Assembly (NCBI RefSeq): GCF_015714725.1
Contig: NZ_WBKM01000053.1
Location: 1-32,963, forward strand
Source: Nostoc sp. WHI
Lineage (GTDB): Bacteria > Cyanobacteriota > Cyanobacteriia > Cyanobacteriales > Nostocaceae
Direction of reading: 5' to 3'
Length of the DNA: 32,963 bases
A model generated the notes under the pieces. The model was not told where the DNA came from. It saw nothing but the letters and a program-made list of their open reading frames with translations, and searched no databases. A program made the translations under genes and the position numbers. Shown here one piece after another: positions 1 through 8,012 of the stretch. The first letter of the stretch is position 1. The number at the start of each line of letters is the position of its first letter.

Positions 1-30
1 GTGGAGAGTGGGGAGTGGGGAGTGGGGGGA
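1..30. repeat. Degenerate GGGGAGT heptamer repeat
   Basis: The window opens in a G-rich stretch in which AGTGGGG recurs with a 7-base period about three times. It is an STRR-type heptamer repeat, truncated by the window edge. No gene is supported here. Confidence 0.6.
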
Positions 31-80
31 GACAAGGAGAATAACTATGCCCAATACTTCGACTGCGCTCAGTACAAGTG

Positions 81-150
81 CCCTATTCCCTATTCCCTAT
101 TCCCTATTCCCTATTCCCTATTCCCTATTCCCTATTCCCTATTCCCTATT
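81..150. repeat. STRR: ten perfect copies of CCCTATT
   Basis: Ten uninterrupted copies of the heptamer CCCTATT (AATAGGG on the minus strand) occupy exactly 70 bases. The array overlaps the 3' end of the pabB-like gene: its last codons (Asn-Arg-Glu) and TAG stop at 139-141 are made of repeat sequence. Heptameric STRRs are a known feature of Nostocales genomes. The plus-strand frames stay open through the array but encode only a repetitive peptide, so it is not called coding on that strand. Confidence 0.95.
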
Positions 151-1611
151 CAGCATTCTCAGGGCTGCCAGTTGTGCCTGAGCTTTGTGCAGAGATTCAT
201 ACCATTCTTTTTCCGGATCGCTGTCTGCGACAATTCCCGCGCCAACTTGTCCCCAGACGGTGTTGAGTGGGGGGTTCTGAGTCAGGAATTCTTTCCCTGT
301 TCCCCTAGCTTCTTGAGACACGGGAGCTAGTAACAAGGTACGAATTAAGATATTTAAGTCTAAATTACCGCGCCAATCTAAATAGCCGCAGGAACCGTAG
401 AACAAGCTGCGTCGCCAGGGTTCTAATTCTTCAATAATTTCCATGCAACGGACTTTGGGACAGCCTGTAATTGTTCCACCTGGGAACGTGGCGCGAATCA
501 AATCAATGGTAGTTTGATTGTCTTTTAAAGTACCTTTGATGTTGCTGACAAGATGCATCACATGGCTATATCTTTCAATTGTCAGCAATTGGTCAACTGT
601 AACCGTTCCCCATTCACAAACTCGCCCTAAATCATTGCGTTCTAAATCCACCAGCATGATGTGTTCTGCACGTTCTTTGGTGTTGCTGAGTAAATCTTGT
701 GCCAATTGAATATCTTGTTGTGGAGTGGTGCCACGCGATCGCGTCCCAGCGATTGGTCTGGTTTCGGCTTGTCGATTTTGCAACAGTACCAATCGTTCCG
801 GCGAACAACTGATCACTTCTCCCCAAGGCGATCGCCAATAGCTGGCAAAAGGAGAAGGATTGATTTTTTGCAAGGCTTGGTAAATTTCCCAACCTGAAGC
901 CGATGTAGACGCTTGAAATCGCAGGGAAAGATTTGCTTGAAAGATGTCTCCAGCTTGAATATATTTTTTCACCTGGTTTACAGCTGTTTCATAATCTGCT
1001 TGCGATGTCAAAAACAGAGGCGGGGAAGAAGACACGGCGAAATTACTCTGTGCGTCTTCTGCCTCGTCTTTCTTTGCTAACTTCTTCTGTAATTCCTCAA
1101 GTCCACCCGGATCACTTGCAGCTAGCCAAAGAATTTGTTCTGCGTGATCTAAAACAGCAAAACAATCTGGTTCATACCAAAAAGCTACAGGAAACGGCAG
1201 GGGATCAATTTTCTGACGCGGTAACTGTTCAATTTCCCAGGCTACATCGTAGCCTAGCCAACCCAACCAACCACCGGTGAAAGGGAGATGGGGAGGTAGG
1301 GGAGATGGGGAAGCAGGGGAAGAAAATACTACCTCATGTCCCGCTACGCCTTGCTGCAACAACTTTTCTAGGAAAGGGAGAACATCTCCTACTTCTGGTG
1401 TCCACATCTGTGGAATGCCATCGACTATACGAGGAGCGCCTGCACAGATAGAATATCGGTTAAGTTGGGGATGGTCGATTGGCGTTGGGTAGGGACTTTC
1501 CAGTAGGGTAGCAATTCCCGGTGAGGTGATGGGGCGAAACAGGGTAACAAAAACTTCCGAACCTGTGCGCTTTTCTAAAGGTAGCGATCGCCAATACCAA
1601 GCCTTGATCAT
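139..1611 (-). CDS. Aminodeoxychorismate/anthranilate synthase component I (chorismate-binding)
   Basis: A 490-residue chorismate-utilising enzyme. Family members aminate chorismate with ammonia from a glutamine amidotransferase partner, giving aminodeoxychorismate (folate, PabB) or anthranilate (tryptophan, TrpE). The N-terminal half has the GGWLGWLGYD segment (about 113-122). The catalytic half contains CSPERL (269-274), PIAGTRSRG (286-294), the LVDLERNDLGR block (320-330) and TGCPKVRCM (382-390). PIAGT carries the alanine typical of TrpE where E. coli PabB has its active-site lysine, so assignment between PabB and TrpE is open. The overall shape resembles the second cyanobacterial paralogue, not canonical TrpE. 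Low-complexity linkers (about 98-111, 180-200, 430-450) look like repeat insertions. The stop codon lies in the CCCTATT array. The ATG start is at 1611. The EcfT gene lies just upstream on the same strand. Confidence 0.9.
   Translation of the reverse strand: MIKAWYWRSLPLEKRTGSEVFVTLFRPITSPGIATLLESPYPTPIDHPQLNRYSICAGAPRIVDGIPQMWTPEVGDVLPFLEKLLQQGVAGHEVVFSSPASPSPLPPHLPFTGGWLGWLGYDVAWEIEQLPRQKIDPLPFPVAFWYEPDCFAVLDHAEQILWLAASDPGGLEELQKKLAKKDEAEDAQSNFAVSSSPPLFLTSQADYETAVNQVKKYIQAGDIFQANLSLRFQASTSASGWEIYQALQKINPSPFASYWRSPWGEVISCSPERLVLLQNRQAETRPIAGTRSRGTTPQQDIQLAQDLLSNTKERAEHIMLVDLERNDLGRVCEWGTVTVDQLLTIERYSHVMHLVSNIKGTLKDNQTTIDLIRATFPGGTITGCPKVRCMEIIEELEPWRRSLFYGSCGYLDWRGNLDLNILIRTLLLAPVSQEARGTGKEFLTQNPPLNTVWGQVGAGIVADSDPEKEWYESLHKAQAQLAALRMLNRE
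1279..1321. repeat. Heptamer-like G-rich repeat inside the pabB-like gene
   Basis: The plus strand shows GGGAGATGGGGAGGTAGGGG and further near-copies with a roughly 7-base period. On the coding strand this yields the Ser/Pro/Leu-rich linker around residues 98-110, a poorly conserved position in the family. It reads as an STRR accepted in frame within a surface loop. Confidence 0.6.
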
Positions 1612-1694
1612 ATCTGTTTACAAGCGTTGTCAATAGTTCGTTGACAGTTTTATTTTTCAGCAGGGAGTACAAATAACTATGAATGCTTGCAAAA

Positions 1695-2615
1695 TTAGGT
1701 CTTAGTTCCTATAGCCAGGCGCACTCCCCAGAATAAAATTAAAGTTGCAATAGCTAGCCAGTCACGCCCTTTTAATCGTAAATCGTGCCACTGGACTCGA
1801 TGTTCATTCGGACTGGTAAAACCACGTACCATCATTGCATTCGCCATTTGTTCAGCTCGTAAGAGCAGATTTTCTAACAGTCTCTCTGCGACTGTCATCC
1901 AAACCTTGAATGCTCCTTTTAATCCCAGCTTTTTCCAATTAATTGCCCTTGTCATTACGGAGCGAAATAAGTTTTGCACTTCTTCTAAAACCAGGGGAAT
2001 AAAGCGCAAGGATAAGGTTAAAGTTAAAGCAATTTCTGTGACAGGCCACTTGAAGCGTCGCAGGGGTTGCATCAAGCTTTCTATGCCAGATGTGATTTCT
2101 TCTGGTGCGGTTGTCAGCAAATACAGGTTAGTGCTATAAATCACGGTAAATATAATTGTACTCAGGCTTATAGCCAAATCCAAGGAGCGGCGAGTCACTT
2201 TGACTGGGCCTGTGTGAAATAGTACGTAGCTGTATTTTTTTTGCTCGTCTACTTGCTTTTGAACAGGATTATTAGAGTTTAATGGCTGGGTTAATATTTG
2301 TTCGTTAGCTGGTAGGCGTGGCTGATAATCTACACCAAGTGGATCAGGACTAATGGCTGCGATCGCTAAGACAAAAAACGATAGTATTAACAACCAACCC
2401 ATTTGCTGTTGCCATACTCGTCGGGGAATCCTGGCCATTAAGGTGGTAATAATCAAAAATACCACTAGCAGCACACGCCAAAAGCTGTTAGCCAAAACAT
2501 AGCTTGTTAAAAAGCTCATCAACCAAGCAAACTTGACTCGTGGATCGATTTTATGCAGCCAAGTTTGGGGTTGTTCTAAGTAAAGTCCAAGTGGCAGCGA
2601 TCGCAGTAAATCCAT
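1695..2615 (-). CDS. Energy-coupling factor transporter transmembrane protein EcfT (CbiQ family)
   Basis: A 306-residue polytopic membrane protein of the CbiQ/EcfT family. These proteins couple ATPase subunits to a substrate-binding S component in ECF vitamin or metal importers. The N-terminus has the typical amphipathic opening followed by KIDPRVKFAWL (about 22-32), then hydrophobic segments near 28-60, 75-95 and 150-170. The C-terminal coupling region has TRAINWKK and MMVRGF, matching the Arg-containing coupling helices of the family. A hydrophilic insert (about 92-140) separates two membrane segments. No ATPase or S component lies in the window, so it probably works with a shared ECF module encoded elsewhere. 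Substrate unknown. It lies 144 bases downstream of der on the same strand, across a repeat-filled spacer. Confidence 0.85.
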   Translation of the reverse strand: MDLLRSLPLGLYLEQPQTWLHKIDPRVKFAWLMSFLTSYVLANSFWRVLLVVFLIITTLMARIPRRVWQQQMGWLLILSFFVLAIAAISPDPLGVDYQPRLPANEQILTQPLNSNNPVQKQVDEQKKYSYVLFHTGPVKVTRRSLDLAISLSTIIFTVIYSTNLYLLTTAPEEITSGIESLMQPLRRFKWPVTEIALTLTLSLRFIPLVLEEVQNLFRSVMTRAINWKKLGLKGAFKVWMTVAERLLENLLLRAEQMANAMMVRGFTSPNEHRVQWHDLRLKGRDWLAIATLILFWGVRLAIGTKT

Positions 2616-2619
2616 TTTA

Positions 2620-2766
2620 GAGTTAAGAGTGAGGAGTTAGGAGTTAGGAGTTTTGACTTTAACTCATAACTTTCAATTTGTACCGCTATCAAACTCAAGT
2701 CGATAGGGTTATATAGTTAGTAATTTTGACTTTAACTCATAACTCCTCACTCATAACTCCTAACTT
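2620..2766. repeat. Inverted STRR block (GGAGTTA / TAACTCC) with a 21-bp direct duplication
   Basis: The spacer between ecfT and der starts with GGAGTTA heptamers (2632-2653) and ends with the opposite-strand heptamers TAACTCC (about 2738-2764). It also contains a 21-base direct duplication beginning TTTTGACTTTAACTCATAA at 2651 and 2724. The der stop codon (TAG, 2760-2762 on the minus strand) is part of the right-hand repeat. The inverted arms could fold in a der-ecfT transcript. Confidence 0.8.
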
Positions 2767-4130
2767 AATTTGACGCGAGTTGCTCTATTTACATTACCAC
2801 TTTCGGCATCACGCACTTTTTTACTCCGCCACAGGATAATCATCGGTGTGCCTTTAAATCCTAGCTGTTGACGGAATTGCCGTTCAATGTAGCGGCGGTA
2901 GTTGTCGTTAAAGCGTTTGGCTTCGTTCACAAATAGAGCGATCGTTGGTGGTTGCGTACTCACTTGTGTACCATAATAAATCTTGCCCTGACGCCCACCA
3001 CGGGATGCTGGCGGCGAATGCCAGCTAACTGCGTCTGTTAAAACTTCGTTAATAACTGATGTGCTGACACGACGTTTGTGTGATTCAGCCGCCGTTTTCA
3101 CCAACTCTAAAATCTTTTCTACCCGTTGTCCTGACAAAGCACTCACAAAGATTGTTTCTGCCCATTCGGTAAAATGTAACCGTGATTGGAGAGTTTTTTC
3201 GTAGTCGTAGATTGTATAAGAGTCTTTTTCGACAGCATCCCACTTATTAACTACGATGATGCAGGCTCGACCTTCATCAATAATCCGCCCAGCTAATTTT
3301 TGGTCTTGCTCAGTGACTCCATCTACAGCATCTAGTACCAATAAAACCACGTCAGCGCGGCGAATCGCCTTGAAAGCACGGTTAATACTGAAGAATTCCG
3401 TACCGTATTCTATGTGTTTCTTTTTGCGAATCCCGGCGGTGTCAATCAAGCGGTAGGTTTGTCCGTCTCGTTCAATGACAGTATCAATCGCATCGCGGGT
3501 TGTGCCAGAAATCGGGCTGACAATTGCCCTTTCTTCGCCGACAAAACTATTGAGTAAGCTTGATTTGCCCACATTCGGACGTCCCACAATTGCCACTTTG
3601 ATTTCATTAGTGTCTGGGATGTCCTCAGCAGCTGGTATGTGAGTCATTAAGTCGTCGAGTAACTCTCCTGTGCCGCTTCCATGAATTGCGGAGACGGCGT
3701 AAGGTTCACCCAATCCTAATTCCCAAAATTCGGCAGCTTGCATTAAGCCTTGTTCTGGGGATTCACATTTATTTACAGTTAGTAGCACGGGTACGGGTTG
3801 TTGGCGCAACCATTCGGCAATTTCTAAATCTGCCGATGTGGGGCCTGTTTGACCATCTACTACAAAAATAGCGGCACACGCTTCTGCAAGCGCTGTCATT
3901 GCCTGTTGACGAATCAGTGGTAAAAATTCGGTATCATCATTAAAAACTAAACCACCAGTGTCTACCACTAAAAATTCGCGACCATTCCAGAAAGCTGGTA
4001 GATAAGTGCGATCGCGTGTCACTCCCGGTTCATCATGGACAATCGCCGTTTGTTCCCCGGCGAGTCGATTAACCAGGGTGGATTTGCCCACATTTGGGCG
4101 TCCGATAATTGCAACAATTGGCAGTCCCAT
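2760..4130 (-). CDS. der: Ribosome assembly GTPase Der (EngA)
   Basis: Der has two tandem GTPase domains and a KH-like C-terminal domain and acts in 50S ribosomal subunit maturation. Both G1 motifs are present: GRPNVGKST near the N-terminus and GRPNVGKSS about 170 residues later. G3 motifs are DTGG and DTAG, and G4 motifs are NKCE and NKWD. The tail ending [22 protein letters not shown] follows the KH-like domain. I place the start at the ATG at 4130 ([18 protein letters not shown]), which gives 456 residues and fits the family. An upstream in-frame GTG at 4154 would add eight unconserved residues. The stop codon falls in a heptamer repeat. A strong terminator upstream separates the gene from the M50 protease gene. 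Confidence 0.96.
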   Translation of the reverse strand: MGLPIVAIIGRPNVGKSTLVNRLAGEQTAIVHDEPGVTRDRTYLPAFWNGREFLVVDTGGLVFNDDTEFLPLIRQQAMTALAEACAAIFVVDGQTGPTSADLEIAEWLRQQPVPVLLTVNKCESPEQGLMQAAEFWELGLGEPYAVSAIHGSGTGELLDDLMTHIPAAEDIPDTNEIKVAIVGRPNVGKSSLLNSFVGEERAIVSPISGTTRDAIDTVIERDGQTYRLIDTAGIRKKKHIEYGTEFFSINRAFKAIRRADVVLLVLDAVDGVTEQDQKLAGRIIDEGRACIIVVNKWDAVEKDSYTIYDYEKTLQSRLHFTEWAETIFVSALSGQRVEKILELVKTAAESHKRRVSTSVINEVLTDAVSWHSPPASRGGRQGKIYYGTQVSTQPPTIALFVNEAKRFNDNYRRYIERQFRQQLGFKGTPMIILWRSKKVRDAESGNVNRATRVKLS

Positions 4131-4206
4131 AAAACCAGGGTAAGTGAGAGACACAGTATATCACATACCTACATCTTAATCACTTTAAACTTGAAGTTTT
4201 CATTTA

Positions 4207-4240
4207 ACAAAAAATAAAAAAGGTAGGCAATCCTACCTTT
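4207..4240 (-). terminator. Rho-independent terminator after the M50 protease gene
   Basis: AAAGGTAGG (4219-4227) and CCTACCTTT (4232-4240) form a perfect 9-bp stem with a CAAT loop. On the minus strand it is followed by TTTTTTATTTTTTG, a canonical intrinsic terminator. It lies 89 bases beyond the stop of the minus-strand protease gene and ends that unit before der. Confidence 0.85.
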
Positions 4241-4328
4241 GACTCAAAAAAAGCATTTTGTAACCAAATACAAAATTAAATATCACACACATTTTTCACA
4301 AATAAAAGTGCAAAACTATGACGAAAAT

Positions 4329-5525
4329 TTAATTTGAAGTTGATTTCGCTATGACTCCTAGTTGTAATCCTGGCGGATAACTACCTTCTTCTTTGATGCG
4401 TTTAATTTCAACAGATGTTACGGGTAAATTTAACTTTTGCGCCAACGATCGCACAATATCTCCCCGATCAATTACACCAGCTACAGCACCAGCTGGCGAA
4501 AGGACGGTAATTCGACGTAACTGCTCATTTTCTAGCTTGTTAATTACCTCAGCTATCAATGTTGATTCCGCAACGGTAGGTATTTCTGTCAAGGGATGCG
4601 TGATGCTGTGTACAGTTTTGCTTTCCCATTGACTTCTTTCAATTAAACGCAAATCGTCAATGGGAACCAAACCCCGGTAACGTCCATCAGAAGCAGCAAA
4701 ATAAACCTGTGATGGGGCGGTTTCTAATAAGTATAAATCGGCAAAGGCACGTAATGTCTGGTCAGCATCAACAACACGAAAGTCACGGGTCATTGCTTCA
4801 GCCGCCATTACATCGAGTAAGCTTTCTTGTAATGTAGTCATGCTGTCATAGCTGTTGGCGTTGCGGACAGCAAACCAACCCAACAAAGCAATCCACAAAC
4901 CAACTACCAATTCTCTTGTAAAGAAATCTACAGCAAATCCTAAAGCGATCGCACTGTAACCCAAAATTTGCCCCGCCTTTGCAGCCCAGTGTACGGCTTG
5001 AAAACGATTGCCTGTTATTTGCCATAGTGCTGCTTTTAACACTTGCCCTCCATCTAGAGGTAAGCCAGGAATTAGGTTAAATAGCGCCACAAGCAAGTTA
5101 ATTCTCGCCAAATCTCCAACCATGACACGGAGGGGATTCGTATCAGGTATCACAATAGTTGCCAGACGGAGGAGGAAAAATAGTATGATACTCACCAAAG
5201 GCCCAGCGATCGCTACTTGAAAAGCTTTGAAAGGAGTTTTAGACTCTTCTTCTATGGCAGCGACACCGCCAAACAGAAACAGAGTAATAGAGTTAACTTT
5301 AATCCCTTGCGATCGGGCTACCAAGCTATGACCCAACTCATGTAACAAAACTGAACTAAATAGCAGCAGTGCCATAACTATTCCAGCACTCCAAGCTATA
5401 ATAGTCCCCCATTGTTGATAAGCTACCCCAAAATTAAGGGTTGCCAACCCTAAAATCACAAACCACAACGGGTCTAAAAACAGGGGAATTCCAAATAAAG
5501 ACCCAATTTTCCAATTTGTTTGCAT
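4329..5525 (-). CDS. Site-2 protease family M50 metalloprotease with CBS domains
   Basis: A 398-residue membrane metalloprotease of the M50B type, a family that cleaves substrates within the membrane. The zinc motif HELGH is at 62-66 in a hydrophobic segment, and the second motif NLIPGLPLDGG (150-160) supplies the aspartate ligand. Further membrane segments lie around 15-35, 45-61, 105-127 and 185-215. The soluble C-terminus (about 240-370) holds two CBS repeats, the second including AGAVAGVIDRGDIVRSLA. CBS pairs often bind adenine nucleotides, so activity may respond to energy state (inference). Substrate unknown. The ATG start at 5525 gives the family length. The gene ends with its own strong terminator and is apparently monocistronic. 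Confidence 0.93.
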   Translation of the reverse strand: MQTNWKIGSLFGIPLFLDPLWFVILGLATLNFGVAYQQWGTIIAWSAGIVMALLLFSSVLLHELGHSLVARSQGIKVNSITLFLFGGVAAIEEESKTPFKAFQVAIAGPLVSIILFFLLRLATIVIPDTNPLRVMVGDLARINLLVALFNLIPGLPLDGGQVLKAALWQITGNRFQAVHWAAKAGQILGYSAIALGFAVDFFTRELVVGLWIALLGWFAVRNANSYDSMTTLQESLLDVMAAEAMTRDFRVVDADQTLRAFADLYLLETAPSQVYFAASDGRYRGLVPIDDLRLIERSQWESKTVHSITHPLTEIPTVAESTLIAEVINKLENEQLRRITVLSPAGAVAGVIDRGDIVRSLAQKLNLPVTSVEIKRIKEEGSYPPGLQLGVIAKSTSN

Positions 5526-6015
5526 TACATTGTCCTAAAACTAGATATCCCCAGTAGTTCCTATACTGTAATACTTGGTATATACTTATACATATCCTTC
5601 TGAGCATCAATTCGGTAGTGCCGAGTTACGAAATGCTCTTATTTCTAGAATAGACAATTAATGCCTGTAAACAAACTTCTGGAGTGGGAAACAGGGGGAG
5701 AAATCTACTTCCTCATCCCCTCATTCCCCTCATCTTGAGTTTGTCAGATTGAAAAAATAAAATTTATAGAACTTAATGTATCCTCAATACGCTTGGGTTA
5801 GTGATATTCAGTGTTTGGAGATCCCCCCAACCCCCCTTAAAAAAGGGGGCTAATACCTCTTTTACCCCCTTTTTAAGGGGGTCGCCGGAGGCGGGGGGAT
5901 CTTAACTGAATCTTATTGCAACAAACCTTGCAACGTGTTGGGTTTCGCTAATGCTCACAAGTTATGTTGCTGGAGAAAGAACCAAAATCGTTTTTGAGAG
6001 TTTTGTATTTATCGT
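5526..6015. other. Intergenic region between psaK and the M50 gene
   Basis: About 490 bases without a convincing gene. It contains short C/T-rich heptamer-like sequence (about 5696-5735), one 84-bp inverted-repeat element (5819-5902, listed separately) and AT-rich DNA that should carry the promoter of the M50 gene near 5530-5600. Confidence 0.6.
5819..5902. repeat. 84-bp inverted-repeat element with AGATCCCCCC ends
   Basis: The element begins AGATCCCCCC and ends GGGGGGATCT, a perfect 10-bp terminal inversion. Inside are two further hairpins built from runs such as CCCCCCTTAAAAAAGGGGG and CCCCCTTTTTAAGGGGG. C-rich/G-rich palindromic units of this kind are dispersed in Nostoc-type genomes. No target duplication was identified. 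Confidence 0.75.
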
Positions 6016-6033
6016 GGCGTTAGAATTAACGCC
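6016..6033 (-). terminator. Possible psaK terminator hairpin
   Basis: GGCGTTA and TAACGCC form a 7-bp stem with a GAAT loop, 16 bases after the psaK stop. No clear U-tract follows on the minus strand, so termination is only suggested by position. Confidence 0.35.
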
Positions 6034-6048
6034 GACGTTATCACAAAA

Positions 6049-6303
6049 CTATAGACGACCGATGTTAGTCAGTCCTAAAACGATACCAACGCCAACAATA
6101 TGACCAAAAGCCATCGCAGCAACGAATGTTGGAATACTAATCGGTAGAATAGGGAACTTGGGGCCAACTAGGGGTTTTTCGATCCTAGTACTTAGTAAAA
6201 CCATTATTAAGCTGCTAACGCTGATGATGATTGCTACTGTAGGATTCCACGCGGGTGTTGCGGGAACAGATGCAGATGCTGCTAGTAAAATAGAGGAAAT
6301 CAA
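6049..6303 (-). CDS. psaK: Photosystem I reaction center subunit PsaK
   Basis: An 84-residue small thylakoid protein with two membrane segments, peripheral in photosystem I. The N-terminal region ends in SVPATPAWNPTVAIII, like the short processed leader of PsaK proteins. The first helix spans about 22-40 and the second about 55-80, ending GHIVGVGIVLGLTNIGRL, which matches the typical PsaK C-terminus. The start is unusual: a TTG at 6301-6303 preceded by AGGAG with 8 bases of spacing. No ATG is available before the conserved part. The gene is divergent from trpF, and a TATAAT box lies about 45 bases upstream. It may be one of several psaK paralogues, which cannot be judged here. Confidence 0.9.
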   Translation of the reverse strand: MISSILLAASASVPATPAWNPTVAIIISVSSLIMVLLSTRIEKPLVGPKFPILPISIPTFVAAMAFGHIVGVGIVLGLTNIGRL

Positions 6304-6312
6304 GCTTTTGTC

Positions 6313-6317
6313 TCCTG
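6313..6317 (-). promoter_or_regulatory. Shine-Dalgarno AGGAG fixing the TTG start of psaK
   Basis: On the minus strand AGGAG is followed by ACAAAAGC and then TTG, an 8-base spacing. It supports translation from the non-ATG codon at 6301-6303. Confidence 0.65.
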
Positions 6318-6345
6318 AATCGAAAAGTTAATCTAGACCTACAAG

Positions 6346-6351
6346 ATTATA
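6346..6351 (-). promoter_or_regulatory. Putative psaK -10 box TATAAT
   Basis: A perfect TATAAT lies on the minus strand 42 bases upstream of the TTG codon. Two CTTGTA copies flank it. No good -35 hexamer is visible 16-18 bases upstream, so this could be a weak or activator-dependent promoter. Confidence 0.4.
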
Positions 6352-6424
6352 AAATTACAAGGGGCAAAAGTTTTTTAGATAGTTTAGACTTTTTTAATGA
6401 TTATTTTAAATTTATTAGATTTTC

Positions 6425-7069
6425 ATGCGCGTTAAAATTTGCGGCATTACTCAACCACAACAGTCTATAGCGATCGCCTCTCTAGGCGCAACGGCACTAG
6501 GATTTATTTGTGTGCCTACCTCACCTCGCTACGTTACCACATCCCAAATTCGGGCAGCAGTAGCACAACTCCCGGTAAATATTGATACAATTGGTGTTTT
6601 TGCCAACGCTAGCATCGCCGAAATAAGTCAGATAGTTGTTGATTCTGGGTTGACTGGTGTCCAGTTACACGGAGATGAATTACCAGATTTTTGCTCCCAG
6701 TTACGTCAAGCTTTACCCAATATCGAAATTATTAAAGCACTTAGAATTCGTAATCTTGAGGATCTTGACACAGCAATTGATTACACCAAATACGTAGATA
6801 CTTTACTACTTGATGCGTACCATCCCGAACAACTGGGTGGTACAGGCAAAACCTTAGATTGGACAATGCTAGAGCAATTTAGCCCCAGTTGTCCTTGGTT
6901 TTTAGCAGGAGGGCTAACAGCAGACAATATTGTGGAAGCCCTGAGTCAGGTTAATCCTAGCGGCGTTGATTTATCTAGTGGTGTGGAACGTGCACCTGGG
7001 GATAAGGATTTAGATAAAGTAGCACTTCTATTTCAGAGCTTAAAAAATATTAATTTACCTAAAAGTTAG
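6425..7069 (+). CDS. trpF: Phosphoribosylanthranilate isomerase
   Basis: TrpF converts N-(5-phosphoribosyl)anthranilate to its 1-deoxyribulose isomer in tryptophan synthesis. The 214-residue protein is a complete TIM barrel. It starts MRVKICGIT with the catalytic cysteine at residue 6, has GVQLHGDE in the middle, and ends with the phosphate-binding blocks LAGGLTADN and GVDLSSGVE(R)APGDKD. The ATG at 6425 starts directly at the conserved first strand. The stop TAG (7067-7069) lies inside a heptamer repeat that pairs with the opposite copy next to folE. It is divergent from psaK and convergent with folE, so probably a single-gene unit. Confidence 0.96.
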   Translation: MRVKICGITQPQQSIAIASLGATALGFICVPTSPRYVTTSQIRAAVAQLPVNIDTIGVFANASIAEISQIVVDSGLTGVQLHGDELPDFCSQLRQALPNIEIIKALRIRNLEDLDTAIDYTKYVDTLLLDAYHPEQLGGTGKTLDWTMLEQFSPSCPWFLAGGLTADNIVEALSQVNPSGVDLSSGVERAPGDKDLDKVALLFQSLKNINLPKS

Positions 7070-7113
7070 GAGTTAGGAGTTACAAGTTGTGAATTAACTC
7101 CTAACTCCTAACT
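7064..7113. terminator. Large inverted STRR hairpin between convergent trpF and folE
   Basis: AGTTAGGAGTTAGGAGTTA (7064-7082) and its exact reverse complement (7095-7113) form a perfect 19-bp stem with a 12-base loop. The arms are heptamer GGAGTTA repeats in opposite orientation. The trpF stop codon is inside the left arm and the folE stop (7120-7122) is 6 bases beyond the right arm. Position suggests a bidirectional terminator or end-protecting hairpin, although no U-tract is present. Confidence 0.65.
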
Positions 7114-7119
7114 CAGCAC

Positions 7120-7827
7120 TTAAAAAAACGCTGCTTGGTGACGAATCAAATTAAAGAATTCTTCGCGGGTTTTGTGTTCTTCTTGAAACATACCAACCAT
7201 TGCGCTGGTGACAGTCCAAGAACCTGGTTTCTGGACGCCTCGCATCACCATACACATGTGGCTAGCTTCCATCACAACTGCAACGCCTTGAGGTTCGAGA
7301 ATAGTTTGAACTGCTTCGGCAATTTGGCGGGTTAGCCTTTCCTGTACTTGCAAGCGGCGGGAATACATCTCAACAATGCGGGCTAGCTTACTCAGACCTA
7401 CAACTTTTTGGTTGGGGATATAAGCAACGTGCGCTTTACCCATAAATGGCAGCATATGGTGTTCGCACAGACTAAAGAAATTAATATCTCTCACTAGTAC
7501 CATCTCGCTATGCCCTTCATTAAAAATGGCATCGTTAACGAGTTCTTCAAGAGATTGGTTGTAGCCACTGGTAAGAAACCGCATTGCCTCAGCCACCCGC
7601 TTGGGTGTTTTGAGAAGTCCTTCGCGTTCAGGATCTTCTCCGACACCCAATATTAGTGTCCGCACGGCATCCTTCATTTCCTCTAACTGTTCCTCTTTTG
7701 GCGGTGACAAATCCACTTGTCGCCCATTGTGAGTATTGCGATCGGGTCTAGGAGTTATGGTTTCTGCTAAGTCGGGAATCAGAGGCGATTGAGAGGAGTT
7801 GGAACCGTTGGAACTAGCTATAGTCAT
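7120..7827 (-). CDS. folE: GTP cyclohydrolase I
   Basis: FolE converts GTP to 7,8-dihydroneopterin triphosphate, the first step of folate and pterin synthesis. The 235-residue protein has a poorly conserved N-terminal tail (about 1-45). The catalytic core follows, with the zinc site CEHH (C121, H124) and the second cysteine in SHMCMVMRG (C192), plus the [23 protein letters not shown] segment (144-166). All metal ligands are present, so an active type IA enzyme is expected. The ATG is at 7827. It is convergent with trpF and downstream of the SDR gene on the same strand, part of an ado-aar-accA-SDR-folE neighbourhood. Confidence 0.96.
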   Translation of the reverse strand: MTIASSNGSNSSQSPLIPDLAETITPRPDRNTHNGRQVDLSPPKEEQLEEMKDAVRTLILGVGEDPEREGLLKTPKRVAEAMRFLTSGYNQSLEELVNDAIFNEGHSEMVLVRDINFFSLCEHHMLPFMGKAHVAYIPNQKVVGLSKLARIVEMYSRRLQVQERLTRQIAEAVQTILEPQGVAVVMEASHMCMVMRGVQKPGSWTVTSAMVGMFQEEHKTREEFFNLIRHQAAFF

Positions 7828-8012
7828 GATTCAGTCTTGATTATGATTTGGATTGAGTTATGAGTTGAAAAATTCGGTGTTGCCCAGTTGGAGTATAAAT
7901 TCAGATGTTAAAACGTGATATATTGAGCCTCAACAAGAATTTTGGGATTAAATAAAATAGTTTTCATGCTTTTATTCAGCGATGCCCAAAATTTGAACTC
8001 CTAACTTCACAA

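Noticed and set aside
1..330. Open frames on the plus strand with the repeated peptide PIPYSLF
   Set aside because: They are produced by the CCCTATT array, which has no stop on this strand, and they overlap the well-supported pabB-like gene.
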